Shown: positions 7,795 to 16,955, counted from the stretch's first letter. The stretch: DNA of 50,365 bases from Lachnospiraceae bacterium (GCA_017634975.1 JAGBMJ010000119.1:1-50365), one strand, 5' to 3'. Made by a program: numbers and translations. Notes: generated by a model from the sequence alone, not told the origin.

Positions 7795-8592
7795 ATGAGG
7801 ATGAAGAGTATCGCCAGCGGGAGCAGTGGGAATTCGATCTATGTGGGAACGGATACGGCGCATCTGCTGGTAGACGCCGGGATCAGCGGAAAGAAGATCG
7901 AGGCGGGATTAAAGGAACTGGAATTGTGCGGAAATGATCTGGATGGGATATTGATCACGCACGAGCACGCGGATCATATCGGCGGACTGGGTGTGATGTT
8001 AAGGCGTTATCAGATACCGGTCTACGCGACACGGGGAACGATCGAAGCGATGAAGGGGATCAGCAGTCTGGGAAAGATCGACTGGGATCTGTTCGTGCCG
8101 ATCGACCGGGATGAGGACTTTTCCGTAAAGGATCTGACGATCACGCCGCTGCGCATCTCGCACGATGCGGCAGAACCGGTGGCGTACCGTTTTAAGTACG
8201 GTGATATCCGTACGGCCGTGGTAACGGATCTGGGAGAATATGACGACTATATCGTCGGTAATCTGCAGGGATTGTCCGCCGTATACCTGGAAGCCAATCA
8301 CGATATCCGTATGCTGCAGCTGGGGCGTTATCCGTATCAGCTCAAGCAGCGCATCCTCGGAAAGAAAGGGCATCTGTCCAACGAAGCGGCAGGAAGGCTG
8401 CTTACCGCACTGCTGCACGACAATATGAAGAGGATCTTCTTAAGCCACTTAAGCCACGAGAACAATCTGCCGGAGCTGGCTTATGAAGCGGTGCGGATGG
8501 AAGTGGAGATGTCGGATACCGTCTGGCATGGGGATGACTTCCGGATCGATATTGCCAGGCGGGACTGCCCGTCGGAATGTATCGCATTATAA
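7795..8592 (+). CDS. MBL-fold metallo-hydrolase, WalJ/YycJ-like
   Basis: A 265-aa metallo-beta-lactamase-fold protein. The N-terminus MKSIASGSSGNS with VDAGISGKKI is typical of the YycJ/WalJ group. The metal-binding motif T-H-E-H-A-D-H is at about residues 59-65, with further ligands in RISHDA, VTDLGEY, EANHD and SHLSHEN. In other Firmicutes YycJ is linked to the WalRK cell-wall system, but here the neighbours are an FtsA-like protein and an ACT protein, so only the fold and a probable phosphodiesterase or nuclease-type hydrolase activity are supported. Confidence 0.9.
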   Translation: MRMKSIASGSSGNSIYVGTDTAHLLVDAGISGKKIEAGLKELELCGNDLDGILITHEHADHIGGLGVMLRRYQIPVYATRGTIEAMKGISSLGKIDWDLFVPIDRDEDFSVKDLTITPLRISHDAAEPVAYRFKYGDIRTAVVTDLGEYDDYIVGNLQGLSAVYLEANHDIRMLQLGRYPYQLKQRILGKKGHLSNEAAGRLLTALLHDNMKRIFLSHLSHENNLPELAYEAVRMEVEMSDTVWHGDDFRIDIARRDCPSECIAL

Positions 8593-8627
8593 ATTCCGTA
8601 TTACATTTTTAAGGGAGAGTATAGAAT

Positions 8628-8900
8628 ATGAAAAAGACGATCATTACAGTCGTAGGAAAAGATACGGTAGGTATCATCGCAAAGGTGTGTACCTATCTGG
8701 CAAATAACCGGATCAATATCCTGGATATCTCGCAGACCATCGTGCAGGAGTATTTTAACATGATGATGATCGTGGATCTGGGCACGGCGGAAAAGCCGTT
8801 TGATACCATCTCGGACGAGCTGGCGCAGATCGGTGAGGAGATCGGTGTGATCGTGAAATGCCAGAGAGAAGAGATCTTCAATTCCATGCATAGAATCTGA
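8628..8900 (+). CDS. ACT domain protein (UPF0237 type)
   Basis: A 90-aa protein that is a single ACT domain. The opening TIITVVGKDTVGIIAKVCTYLA resembles the start of glycine-cleavage-repressor-like ACT proteins, where the G-x-D-x-x-G-I turn binds a small ligand, usually an amino acid. No catalytic domain is present. It starts behind AAGGGAGAG and stands 144 bp before the PFL/UPF0210 gene. This ACT plus UPF0210 pairing is widespread in Firmicutes and suggests a shared but still unknown role. Confidence 0.9.
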   Translation: MKKTIITVVGKDTVGIIAKVCTYLANNRINILDISQTIVQEYFNMMMIVDLGTAEKPFDTISDELAQIGEEIGVIVKCQREEIFNSMHRI

Positions 8901-8910
8901 GCGATAGGCG

Positions 8911-9018
8911 GGCTGTATAAAGTGATTAGCGTACACAGGCCGATTTTATCGGACTGAGGACGCTAAGCATCTTTATACAGAGTGTAACGGACACCGAGAA
9001 AACGAAGTTTTCGAGGTG
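8911..9018 (+). promoter_or_regulatory. Structured leader RNA candidate before the PFL/UPF0210 gene
   Basis: Element 1: a 10-bp stem CTGTATAAAG/CTTTATACAG (8913-8922 with 8971-8980) carries an internal loop, then TAGCGT/ACGCTA (8927-8932 with 8960-8965), a second internal loop and CCGAT/ATCGG. Element 2: CACC/GGTG (8992-8995 with 9015-9018) flanks opposed GA dinucleotides and then GAAAAC/GTTTTC. GTGT (8982-8985) can pair with ACAC (8991-8994), which excludes the CACC/GGTG stem and gives two alternative folds just upstream of the AAGGAG site. No known riboswitch class was recognised. Confidence 0.5.
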
Positions 9019-9044
9019 ACCCTGCCGGAAAGAAGGAGAATGTA

Positions 9045-10409
9045 ATGATAAATATCTATGAGGTCGTTGAGACCAACCAGATGATCGAGAAAGAGAATCT
9101 GGATGTACGTACCATCACACTCGGGATCAGTCTGCTGGACTGCATCGATGCGGATCTGGAACGCTTAAAGAAGAAGATCTACGATAAGATCACTACAGTA
9201 GCAAAAGATCTGGTACATACCGGAAAAGAGATCGAGAAGAAATATGCGATCCCGATCGTAAACAAACGGATCTCCGTGACCCCCATCGCACTGATCGGTG
9301 CGGCAGCATGCAGGGAACCGGCTGATTTTGTACAGATCGCAGAGACACTGGATGCGGCGGCCAAGACCGTCGGCGTCAATTTTCTGGGTGGATACTCCGC
9401 TCTGGTATCAAAGGGCATGACCACGGCGGACGAAATGCTGATCCGTTCCATTCCGCAGGCACTGGCAAAGACGGATCGTGTCTGCTCTTCCGTAAATCTG
9501 GGTTCCACCAAGACCGGCATCAATATGGATGCCGTAAGACTGCTGGGACAGATCGTAAAGGAAACCGCGGAGGCGACCAAAGAGAATGATTCTCTGGGGT
9601 GCGCAAAACTCGTGGTATTCTGTAATGCACCGGATGACAATCCGTTTATGGCAGGCGCTTTCCATGGTGTTACCGAAGCGGATGCCATCATCAATGTAGG
9701 CGTTTCCGGACCGGGCGTGGTAAAGACTGCTCTGGAAGCCGTACGCGGTGAGAGCTTTGAAGTGTTATGTGAGACCATTAAGAAAACGGCGTTTAAGGTA
9801 ACGCGTGTAGGCCAGCTGGTGGCGAAGGAAGCCTCAAAGATGCTCGGTGTTCCATTCGGGATCATTGACTTAAGCCTGGCGCCGACTCCGGCGGTAGGTG
9901 ACAGCGTGGCGGATATCTTAAAAGAGATCGGCCTGGAGCATCCCGGTGCACCCGGAACGACAGCGGCACTGGCCCTCTTAAACGATCAGGTAAAAAAAGG
10001 CGGTGTGATGGCATCTTCCTATGTGGGAGGATTGAGCGGCGCGTTCATCCCGGTCAGCGAAGACCAGGGAATGATCGAAGCGGTGGAAGCCGGAGCGCTT
10101 ACTTTAGAGAAACTCGAGGCGATGACCTGCGTATGCTCGGTCGGTCTCGATATGATCGCCGTACCGGGTGATACCAAAGCCAGCACGATCGCCGGCATTA
10201 TTGCTGATGAAATGGCGCTTGGCATGGTGAACCAGAAGACGACGGCAGTACGTATCATCCCGGCCGTCGGAAAAAAGATCGGAGACAAGGTGGAATTCGG
10301 CGGTCTGCTCGGCTATGCACCGATCATGCCGGTCAATCCGTTTGGCTGCGATGCGTTTGTGGCGCGGAAAGGCCGTATCCCGGCACCGATCCACAGTTTC
10401 AAGAACTGA
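9045..10409 (+). CDS. PFL-family / UPF0210 protein
   Basis: A 454-aa cytosolic protein of the DUF711/UPF0210 (PFL-like) family, full length for the family. Family blocks seen include [14 protein letters not shown] near the N-terminus, the Gly-rich [11 protein letters not shown] in the middle, [17 protein letters not shown], and [21 protein letters not shown]. The fold is related to pyruvate formate-lyase-like barrels, but neither the glycyl-radical nor the paired-cysteine motif is seen, so a radical enzyme should not be assumed. Its start follows AAGAAGGAGA. The upstream ACT gene and the structured leader suggest ligand-linked regulation. Confidence 0.9.
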   Translation: MINIYEVVETNQMIEKENLDVRTITLGISLLDCIDADLERLKKKIYDKITTVAKDLVHTGKEIEKKYAIPIVNKRISVTPIALIGAAACREPADFVQIAETLDAAAKTVGVNFLGGYSALVSKGMTTADEMLIRSIPQALAKTDRVCSSVNLGSTKTGINMDAVRLLGQIVKETAEATKENDSLGCAKLVVFCNAPDDNPFMAGAFHGVTEADAIINVGVSGPGVVKTALEAVRGESFEVLCETIKKTAFKVTRVGQLVAKEASKMLGVPFGIIDLSLAPTPAVGDSVADILKEIGLEHPGAPGTTAALALLNDQVKKGGVMASSYVGGLSGAFIPVSEDQGMIEAVEAGALTLEKLEAMTCVCSVGLDMIAVPGDTKASTIAGIIADEMALGMVNQKTTAVRIIPAVGKKIGDKVEFGGLLGYAPIMPVNPFGCDAFVARKGRIPAPIHSFKN

Positions 10410-10461
10410 TCCGGTGTGCATCCGGAATCAACAGTAATACCTTCCTGCAACGGGAAGGCAA

Positions 10462-11199
10462 ATGACAGATATGCAGAAAGACCATTCACGAAAATGCATA
10501 GAGATAACCATTGCCGGTGCGTGCTGCGCGCTGGCTTTTTCGCTTGCGGGATGTGAGGCTCCGGATCTCGGCAGCGCCAGTGAAAACCGGGTAAATGTGG
10601 AACATGGGGATGAGATACCGGCTTGGCTGCAGGAGCGGATCGATCAGGCGGCAACACCGACACCGACCGTACCGAAGGAGATCGTCGTATATTCGGATGA
10701 ATCGGAGTATCCGTATGGCGTGACGCCGACTCCGTGGTTTCAGGATCCGGTACCGACTGTGACACCTACGCCGGCGGTCATCATCAATACGCCGACGCCG
10801 ACCGAACTGCCGACGACACCGACACCGTCTCCGACCGTGACACCTACACCGGAGGCAACTGCCACACCTACTTCGACACCGACACCGACATCTACCCCCA
10901 CGCCGACGCCGACCAAGGCAGACGGGAAGAAGGAGTATGCAAATGCGAAAGAGCTGGAGGATGCGCTAAAGAAAGACCAGAACCAGAACGGAGCGATCGT
11001 CACCTTTACCGTGCGGGATTATTCCGATAACGATACTTTGGGCTATATCCTCGGAGCAGGAGAGAAACTGAACTTTGTATCGACCACGAAACCGCAGGTG
11101 AATGTAGGTGATACCTTTACGGTGGAGATCAAGGGGGTCAACGTCATTTCCAGTGAGTATTACCTTACCTATGAAAAACACGATGCAAACAAAAAATAA
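10462..11199 (+). CDS. Secreted lipoprotein with Thr-Pro-rich linker
   Basis: A 245-aa protein. A basic N-terminus is followed by a hydrophobic stretch ending in the lipobox LAGC (about residues 28-31), which predicts lipidation and anchoring outside the membrane. Residues about 65-150 are an extended Thr-Pro linker with many TPTP units, probably cell-wall spanning and possibly glycosylated. The C-terminal about 80 residues form a small beta-rich domain (IVTFTVRDYSDNDTLGYIL, then VGDTFTVEIKGVNVI). The start follows GGGAAGG; ATG 10471 is an alternative. Function unknown. It is convergent with aspS across a shared terminator. Confidence 0.75.
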   Translation: MTDMQKDHSRKCIEITIAGACCALAFSLAGCEAPDLGSASENRVNVEHGDEIPAWLQERIDQAATPTPTVPKEIVVYSDESEYPYGVTPTPWFQDPVPTVTPTPAVIINTPTPTELPTTPTPSPTVTPTPEATATPTSTPTPTSTPTPTPTKADGKKEYANAKELEDALKKDQNQNGAIVTFTVRDYSDNDTLGYILGAGEKLNFVSTTKPQVNVGDTFTVEIKGVNVISSEYYLTYEKHDANKK

Positions 11200-11200
11200 G

Positions 11201-11249
11201 ATCCGGCCGCAAGTCATGCGATGTGACTTGCGGCCGGATTCTATTTTTT
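11201..11249. terminator. Bidirectional terminator between lipoprotein gene and aspS
   Basis: A perfect 16-bp stem, ATCCGGCCGCAAGTCA (11201-11216) with its complement at 11224-11239 and a 7-nt loop. A T-rich tract follows on the plus side (11240-11249) and an A-rich tract precedes it (U-rich for the minus strand), so it can serve both convergent genes. Confidence 0.9.
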
Positions 11250-11264
11250 GGAAATTGCTTTTTT

Positions 11265-13058
11265 TTATTCTTCGTCTTCCTTCGGAAGCACGCACTGCAG
11301 ATGCAGTTCCTCGAGCTGTTTGTCGCTGACAGCGGAAGGCGCATCCATCATCAGATCGGCGGCATTCTTGTTCATCGGGAACGTGATGACTTCGCGGATC
11401 GATTCCTCGCCGGTCAGCAGCATGATCATACGGTCGACACCCGGAGCCGCACCGGCGTGAGGCGGAGCACCATAGGTAAACGCATTGTACATTGCCGGGA
11501 ATTTTGCCTTTACATCATCTTCGCCGAGACGTACCATTTCAAACGCTTTTACCATGATCTCCGGATCGTGGTTACGTACGGCACCGGAAGCGGATTCGTA
11601 TCCGTTGATGACCAGGTCGTACTGGAAGGCGGTAATGGAGAGCGGATCCACCTCGCCTTTGGAAGCTTTCTCCAGGATCTCCAGGCCGCCGTTCGGCATA
11701 GAGAACGGGTTGTGGCAGAACTCCAGCTCGCCGGATTCCTCGCCGATCTCGTACATCGGGAAATCCACGATCCAGCAGAACTGGTACTGTTCCTTGTCCA
11801 TATGTTCGGGGCAGAGAGTACCCAGTTTGGTACGCATCACACCGGCGGTCTTCTGTGCCACGCCGAGAGGACCGGCTGCCAGACCGACAAAATCGCCGGC
11901 TTTTAAGCCAAGAGCTTCGATTACTTTTTCTTTGACCGGTGCGACAAATTTGGCGATGCCGCCGACGATCTCATTATTTTCATCCACACGGAACCAGAAG
12001 GTCTTGCGTGCGGTCTGGACTTCCACATCGGCCACCAGCTGGTCGATCTGCTTACGCGTTGCTTTAAAGTCGGAAACCACGACTGCCTTGATCTTTGTAT
12101 CGGCACTTTCCTCAAACGGACCGAATCCGATGCCTTTCAGCACATCGGTCGCATCGGTCAGTTCCAGATCGATACGCAGATCCGGTTTGTCCGTCCCGTA
12201 TTTTTCCATCGCCTCAAGATAGGGGATGCGCTTGAACGGAGCAGGGGTGATACGCTTATAGATACCGTACTTTTCAAATACCGGTACGAGTACCTTTTCG
12301 AGAACGGCCAGAACATCTTCCTGATCGGCAAAGGCCATTTCCATATCCAGCTGGTAGAACTCACCCGGGGTACGATCGCCGCGGGCGTCCTCATCACGAA
12401 AGCAGGGTGCGATCTGGAAGTAACGGTCAAAGCCGGAGGTCATGAGCAGCTGCTTGAACTGCTGCGGTGCCTGGGGCAGAGCGTAGAACTTGCCCGGATG
12501 CTTTCTGGCCGGTACCAGATAGTCTCGTGCGCCTTCCGGAGAAGAAGCCGTCAGGATCGGTGTGGTGATCTCGAGAAAATTCTCGGCGGTCATAAGCTTG
12601 CGCAGCTCGGCTACCACGTTGCAGCGCAGTACGATCTTGCTCTTGACTTCGGGATTGCGCAGGTCGAGATAGCGGTATTTGAGCCGCAGGTTTTCATCGG
12701 CATCCTTGCTGCGGTTGATCTCAAACGGCAGCTCATTGTTGCGGTTGCGTCCGAGAACGGTCACGCCGGTCGGGACCACTTCGATATCGCCGGTCGGGAT
12801 CCTGGGATTCTTGTTGCTGCGTTCGCGAACGGTGCCTTCGATCCGGATCGTGGATTCCTTGGTGATCTCCTTAAATCTCTTCACCATTTCCTCATCTTCT
12901 GCAACCAGCTGGGTGGTGCCGTAGAAGTCGCGCAGGATGATGAAAGCAAGGTTTCCGCCTACTTCGCGCATGTTTTCCATCCAGCCGCAGAGGGTAACGG
13001 CGCTTCCGACATCGGATTGTCTCAATTCGCCGCAATTGTGTGTACGTGATTGTGTCAT
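11265..13058 (-). CDS. aspS: Aspartyl-tRNA synthetase
   Basis: A 597-aa class II synthetase charging tRNA-Asp. The N-terminal OB-fold anticodon domain (about 1-110) contains VTLCGWMENMREVGGNLAF. The catalytic core has ITTPILTASSPEGARDYLVP (class II motif 1 region), FRDEDARGDRTPGEF (motif 2) and GAAPGVDRMIMLL (motif 3). The bacterial GAD insertion is present around residues 290-400. Length is typical of bacterial AspRS (about 590). A discrete or non-discriminating activity cannot be decided by eye. Its own promoter lies at 13098-13126; no T-box leader was recognised. Confidence 0.97.
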   Translation of the reverse strand: MTQSRTHNCGELRQSDVGSAVTLCGWMENMREVGGNLAFIILRDFYGTTQLVAEDEEMVKRFKEITKESTIRIEGTVRERSNKNPRIPTGDIEVVPTGVTVLGRNRNNELPFEINRSKDADENLRLKYRYLDLRNPEVKSKIVLRCNVVAELRKLMTAENFLEITTPILTASSPEGARDYLVPARKHPGKFYALPQAPQQFKQLLMTSGFDRYFQIAPCFRDEDARGDRTPGEFYQLDMEMAFADQEDVLAVLEKVLVPVFEKYGIYKRITPAPFKRIPYLEAMEKYGTDKPDLRIDLELTDATDVLKGIGFGPFEESADTKIKAVVVSDFKATRKQIDQLVADVEVQTARKTFWFRVDENNEIVGGIAKFVAPVKEKVIEALGLKAGDFVGLAAGPLGVAQKTAGVMRTKLGTLCPEHMDKEQYQFCWIVDFPMYEIGEESGELEFCHNPFSMPNGGLEILEKASKGEVDPLSITAFQYDLVINGYESASGAVRNHDPEIMVKAFEMVRLGEDDVKAKFPAMYNAFTYGAPPHAGAAPGVDRMIMLLTGEESIREVITFPMNKNAADLMMDAPSAVSDKQLEELHLQCVLPKEDEE

Positions 13059-13097
13059 GTTGGTATACCTCTCTTATCAAAATAAACAATTCGAGAT

Positions 13098-13126
13098 ATT
13101 TTAGCACATTATTCTGCAGATTTCAA
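13098..13126 (-). promoter_or_regulatory. Sigma-A promoter for aspS
   Basis: On the minus strand TTGAAA (13121-13126) and TAAAAT (13098-13103) are separated by 17 bp, about 40 bp upstream of the aspS start. Confidence 0.65.
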
Positions 13127-13165
13127 TGTTACGCTTCATCCCCGGGCCGGGAGTGTGAAATCGTA

Positions 13166-13203
13166 GTTACCATTCACAGCACAAAGGGCTGTGATAGTTA
13201 CGG
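13166..13203. repeat. Terminal-hairpin remnant of the dispersed repeat
   Basis: GTTACC-ATTCACAGC-acaaag-GGCTGTGAT-AGTTAC matches the terminal hairpin of the dispersed repeat with a few changes. The rest of the element is missing. It lies in the divergent aspS/rhomboid gap, just before the rhomboid gene promoter. Confidence 0.65.
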
Positions 13204-13231
13204 TTGCACTATCCTGTCCGTATGGTATAAT
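13204..13231 (+). promoter_or_regulatory. Sigma-A promoter for the rhomboid gene
   Basis: TTGCAC (13204-13209), 16-bp spacer, TATAAT (13226-13231). The -35 box directly abuts the repeat remnant. Confidence 0.6.
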
Positions 13232-13325
13232 ATTCTTGGGCTATTATGTGTTTTTGCCGGCTTGACCCGATGATCAAGAGGAGCAATAACAATAACTTTT
13301 TAAAATTATGAGGGGGCAGAAAACG

Positions 13326-13907
13326 ATGAAAACAACTACCGAAAAGAAACATATCCGGGTGACATTTAATGCGCCGGCCGTATTGATCTTTGCGATCATC
13401 TGTCTGGCGGCATTGATCCTGTCCTTTCTGACGGGCGGGCTGAGCACCCGGGTACTGTTTTCCACCTTCCGCTCATCATGGACCAATCCGCTGACGTATA
13501 TCCGGATGTTTACGCATGTGTTCGGACATAGCGGCTGGGATCATCTCTTTGGAAATATGTCCTTTATCCTTCTGCTCGGACCGATCCTGGAGGAAAAGTA
13601 CGGAACGAAGAAGATCGTCTGGATCATGGCGCTGACCGCGCTGGTGACGGGGATCGTGCATTGCTTTTTTATGCCGGATTACGGACTGTGCGGTGCCAGC
13701 GGTATCGTATTTGCCTTTATCCTGCTGATCTCCTTTACGAGTTTCAAGGAGGGGGAACTGCCGGTAACGGTGATCCTGGTAGCTCTGATCTATATCGGCA
13801 AGCAGGTATACGAGGGCATTGCCGTTCATGATAATATTTCCAATCTTGCACATATCATCGGTGGTATGGTAGGAGCGATCGTCGGCTATCAGTGGAATAA
13901 AAAATGA
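13326..13907 (+). CDS. Rhomboid-family intramembrane serine protease
   Basis: A 193-aa membrane protein with about six hydrophobic segments. Catalytic Ser is in C-G-A-S-G (GxSG motif) in the middle helix and the partner His is in the last helix, AHIIGGMVGA. The HVFGHSGWDHLFGNM stretch matches the conserved rhomboid H-x-x-x-N region. Rhomboids cleave membrane proteins inside the bilayer; the substrate here is unknown. ATG 13326 is preferred over ATG 13308 because GAGGGGG ends 8-10 bp before it. The EAL gene starts 18 bp downstream, so the two are likely co-transcribed. Confidence 0.92.
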   Translation: MKTTTEKKHIRVTFNAPAVLIFAIICLAALILSFLTGGLSTRVLFSTFRSSWTNPLTYIRMFTHVFGHSGWDHLFGNMSFILLLGPILEEKYGTKKIVWIMALTALVTGIVHCFFMPDYGLCGASGIVFAFILLISFTSFKEGELPVTVILVALIYIGKQVYEGIAVHDNISNLAHIIGGMVGAIVGYQWNKK

Positions 13908-13925
13908 TTTCCGGAGGGGGCTGTT

Positions 13926-15620
13926 ATGACAGAAGAAAGAAAAAAAGCTTTTTATCATCTCTTTGAAGAGATGGTAGATCATATGAACACACCGGACAGT
14001 GAATTCAGCCGGGAGGCTTTTGTGGACTGTCTCATACGCATCTGTGTTTTTTTTCGGGTGTCGAAGGGGATGACGGAGTTTTATCAGAGCACCAAACATG
14101 AGAGCTGTCATGATGGGGAATGTCTCGTGGATTACGATAACGGACATGGTGATAAGGTCATCCTGCGACGGCGGATCGTAACCAGATCCAAGACGGTATT
14201 GGTCGGAACGCTCTTTGCAGCGGAAGAGGCAGAACCGCTGGATGCGGAGGAGATGGAGAAGCTGGATCTGGTGGAGCGGGCACTGCTGGCCTTTGTGAGC
14301 CGCAATCGTCTGATCCGTGTCGTGGAGCAGATCGGATTCCATGATGAGCAGTCCTTTCCTAATCTGCGCTACTATATGCGCTCCCTGAACGTAATGCAGG
14401 AGCAGGGCAGACTGAACGATATGATGGTTGCCGGACTGAACCTGCGGCATTTTGGCCAAATCAACCAGGAGATCGGCAGAGAACTGGGAGACCGCGTTAT
14501 GCGGGGCTATTTTGAGCTGCTGGAGAAAGCAGCCGGCGAAACCGGTGTGGCCTGCCGTATGGGAGGGGATAATTTCCTGCTGGCATTTGAAAAAAGGCAG
14601 ATCGATGAGGTACTGTCTGTCATTATGGGAAAGCCGGTCGCCTATACCGATGCCGGGGATAAAAAGGTAATGGTATCTGCCAGTGCGGGGCTGTACAGCA
14701 TACCGGAGGATATCGTCATAGACGGGCCGGGATTCCTGGTGGACCGGATGATGGCAGCCTTGGGAATGGCGCGGCAGGGTGTAAGAGGTCAGGTGGTATT
14801 TTATGATGAGAGTGTCAACCGGCGCAGACAGGTGATCCAGGGGCTGCAGGGCGATTTCCCGCAGGCGCTGAAAGACAGGGAGTTTCACGTTTACTATCAG
14901 CCGAAGGTGCATGTGGAGACCGGAGAGCTGAAAGGGGCGGAAGCGCTCTGCCGCTGGATCAGGGACGACCGGATCATTCCGCCGGGGGATTTTATACCGG
15001 CGCTGGAACAGGGAGTAGGCGTCTGCGAGCTGGATTACTATATGCTGGAGCGGGTCTGCGAAGATATCGCAAGGTGGCTGAAGGAAGGCCGCGAAGTGGT
15101 GCGTGTTTCCGTCAATTTCTCCCGAAAACATCTGGTGGAGACGGATTTGCTGGAGCATATACTGAATGTTGTGGAGAAGTATCAGATCCCGCATGAGTAT
15201 ATCGAGATCGAGCTGACCGAGACCACAACGGATGTGGAGTTTAAAGACCTGAAACGTGTGGTTATGGGGCTGCGCAGTGAGGGAATCTATACGGCCGTGG
15301 ATGATTTCGGTATGGGGTATTCCTCGCTGAATCTGATCCGTGAGATCCCGTGGCACGTGATCAAGGTGGATCGCAGCATCCTTCCGGCGACGGAGTCGGA
15401 GGTGGACAGTATCACCGGGCTGATGTACAGACATGTGGTGAACATGATCCACGAGCTGGGGATGGAATGTGTAACGGAAGGTGTGGAAACCAAATGGCAG
15501 GCGGAGCTGCTCCGCAGTAACCGGTGTTTCGTGGCACAGGGCTTTTATTTTGACAAGCCGCTTCCGGTACAGGAGTTTGAAAACCGGCTGGAGAAGCAGT
15601 TTTACTCGCTGCTTTTGTAA
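13926..15620 (+). CDS. Degenerate GGDEF-EAL protein, probable c-di-GMP phosphodiesterase
   Basis: A 564-aa protein with no visible membrane segment. Residues about 1-140 form a GAF-like region of unknown ligand. A GGDEF-type domain (about 150-300) has GGDNF in place of GG(D/E)EF, so cyclase activity is doubtful. The EAL domain (about 310-560) keeps its catalytic set: G-A-E-A-L, VNFS, ELTET, DDFGMGYSSL, KVDRSIL and EGVET. The likely reaction is hydrolysis of c-di-GMP to pGpG, with the degenerate GGDEF possibly acting as a GTP sensor. It follows the rhomboid gene by 18 bp behind GGAGGGGG. Confidence 0.92.
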   Translation: MTEERKKAFYHLFEEMVDHMNTPDSEFSREAFVDCLIRICVFFRVSKGMTEFYQSTKHESCHDGECLVDYDNGHGDKVILRRRIVTRSKTVLVGTLFAAEEAEPLDAEEMEKLDLVERALLAFVSRNRLIRVVEQIGFHDEQSFPNLRYYMRSLNVMQEQGRLNDMMVAGLNLRHFGQINQEIGRELGDRVMRGYFELLEKAAGETGVACRMGGDNFLLAFEKRQIDEVLSVIMGKPVAYTDAGDKKVMVSASAGLYSIPEDIVIDGPGFLVDRMMAALGMARQGVRGQVVFYDESVNRRRQVIQGLQGDFPQALKDREFHVYYQPKVHVETGELKGAEALCRWIRDDRIIPPGDFIPALEQGVGVCELDYYMLERVCEDIARWLKEGREVVRVSVNFSRKHLVETDLLEHILNVVEKYQIPHEYIEIELTETTTDVEFKDLKRVVMGLRSEGIYTAVDDFGMGYSSLNLIREIPWHVIKVDRSILPATESEVDSITGLMYRHVVNMIHELGMECVTEGVETKWQAELLRSNRCFVAQGFYFDKPLPVQEFENRLEKQFYSLLL

Positions 15621-15672
15621 CAGCGATGGAAATAATTATAATTATTTAACAGAAAGGAAATGAAGTAAGAAA

Positions 15673-16929
15673 ATGGCACTATCAAAGAAACCGGTCAAGG
15701 GCATGAAGGATGTATTACCCAGAGAGATGGAGATCCGCACTTATGTACAGGCGCTGATCCGTGACACTTATAAGGGATATGGCTTTACGCAGATCGAAAC
15801 ACCCTGCATGGAACACATCGAGAACCTGACGAACAAGCAGGGCGGTGAGAATGAAAAACTGATCTTTAAGATCTTAAAGCGCGGCAACAAGCTGGATCTG
15901 GCAAACGCACAGAGTGAGGCGGATCTGGTGGACGGAGGTCTCCGCTATGACCTGACGGTACCGCTTTCCAGATACTATTCCGAACATGCCAATGAACTGC
16001 CGTCTCCGTTTAAAGCATTGCAGATGGGCAACGTATGGCGTGCGGACCAGCCGCAGCGCGGGCGCTTCCGGCAGTTTATGCAGTGCGATATCGATATCCT
16101 GGGCGAACCGTCCAATCTGGCCGAGATCGAGCTGATCCTGGCTACGACGACCCTGCTGGGCAAGCTGGATTTCAAAGATTTTAACATCCGGATCAATGAC
16201 CGCCGCATGCTGAAGGCAATGGCTTCCTATGCGGGCTTTGCCGAGGCGGATTACGACAGCATCTTTATCATTCTGGACAAGATGGATAAGATCGGTGCGG
16301 ACGGCGTGGCAAAGGAACTGGCGGATGCCGGTTATGAAGCGTCGGCGATCAAAAAGTATATGGGACTGTTTGAAGGTCTTTCCGGCAAGAACGGAGCCGA
16401 GGCACTCGCTTTTTTGGAGAGCACGATGGGAGAAGCGCTTCCCGAAGCGTGCCGGGACAATCTGAGCGAGATCTTTTCCGGCGTAAATGCGGCAAAGACG
16501 GCAGACTTTACCCTGCTCTTTGACCCGACGCTGGTACGCGGTATGAGCTATTACACCGGTACGATCTTTGAGGTGGAGCTGAAGGAATTCGGTTCTTCAT
16601 GCGGCGGCGGCGGCAGATACGATGAGATGATCGGCAAGTTCACCGGACAGAATACACCGGCCTGCGGTTTCTCCATCGGTTTTGAACGCATCATCACGAT
16701 CCTTTTGGAAAATGACTTCCGGGTACCGCAGACGGGCAGTAAGGTGGCATTTTTAGTGGAAAAAGGCATGGACCGGGAACAGACGGATTCGGTTTTTGTG
16801 CAGGCTGAGGAACTGCGCCGCGCAGGCAATACCGTTCTGATGGTGCGTATGGCAAAGAACAAGAAGTTCCAGAAGGAGCAGCTCGCGGCGGACGGTTATA
16901 CCGAGATCAAAGAGTTTTTCAAAAAATAA
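15673..16929 (+). CDS. hisS: Histidyl-tRNA synthetase
   Basis: A 418-aa class II synthetase. It has KPVKGMKDVLPREM at the start, class II motif 2 as MGNVWRADQPQRGRFRQFMQCDID, the HisRS signature LVRGMSYYTGTIFE and the motif 3 region CGFSIGFERI, then a C-terminal anticodon-binding domain. Length is normal for bacterial HisRS. Only about 50 bp separate it from the EAL gene, and no T-box leader is seen. The phosphopantetheinyl transferase gene follows after 26 bp. Confidence 0.97.
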   Translation: MALSKKPVKGMKDVLPREMEIRTYVQALIRDTYKGYGFTQIETPCMEHIENLTNKQGGENEKLIFKILKRGNKLDLANAQSEADLVDGGLRYDLTVPLSRYYSEHANELPSPFKALQMGNVWRADQPQRGRFRQFMQCDIDILGEPSNLAEIELILATTTLLGKLDFKDFNIRINDRRMLKAMASYAGFAEADYDSIFIILDKMDKIGADGVAKELADAGYEASAIKKYMGLFEGLSGKNGAEALAFLESTMGEALPEACRDNLSEIFSGVNAAKTADFTLLFDPTLVRGMSYYTGTIFEVELKEFGSSCGGGGRYDEMIGKFTGQNTPACGFSIGFERIITILLENDFRVPQTGSKVAFLVEKGMDREQTDSVFVQAEELRRAGNTVLMVRMAKNKKFQKEQLAADGYTEIKEFFKK

Positions 16930-16955
16930 GTACAGTTTTCATACGGGGGTTATCT

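Noticed and set aside
10660-10920. Minisatellite-like ACACCGAC/CCGACACC pattern as a possible CRISPR or DNA repeat
   Set aside because: It encodes the Thr-Pro linker of the lipoprotein in frame. Units are irregular, without spacers.
13476-15452. Open frame of 658 codons on the minus strand
   Set aside because: It overlaps the rhomboid and the EAL genes in full. Both of these have clear catalytic motifs and ribosome sites, while this frame has His/Gln/Arg-rich shadow composition.
15621-15672. T-box leader for hisS
   Set aside because: Only about 50 bp are available and no specifier loop, T-box sequence or terminator is seen. The aspS leader (13059-13097) is also too short.
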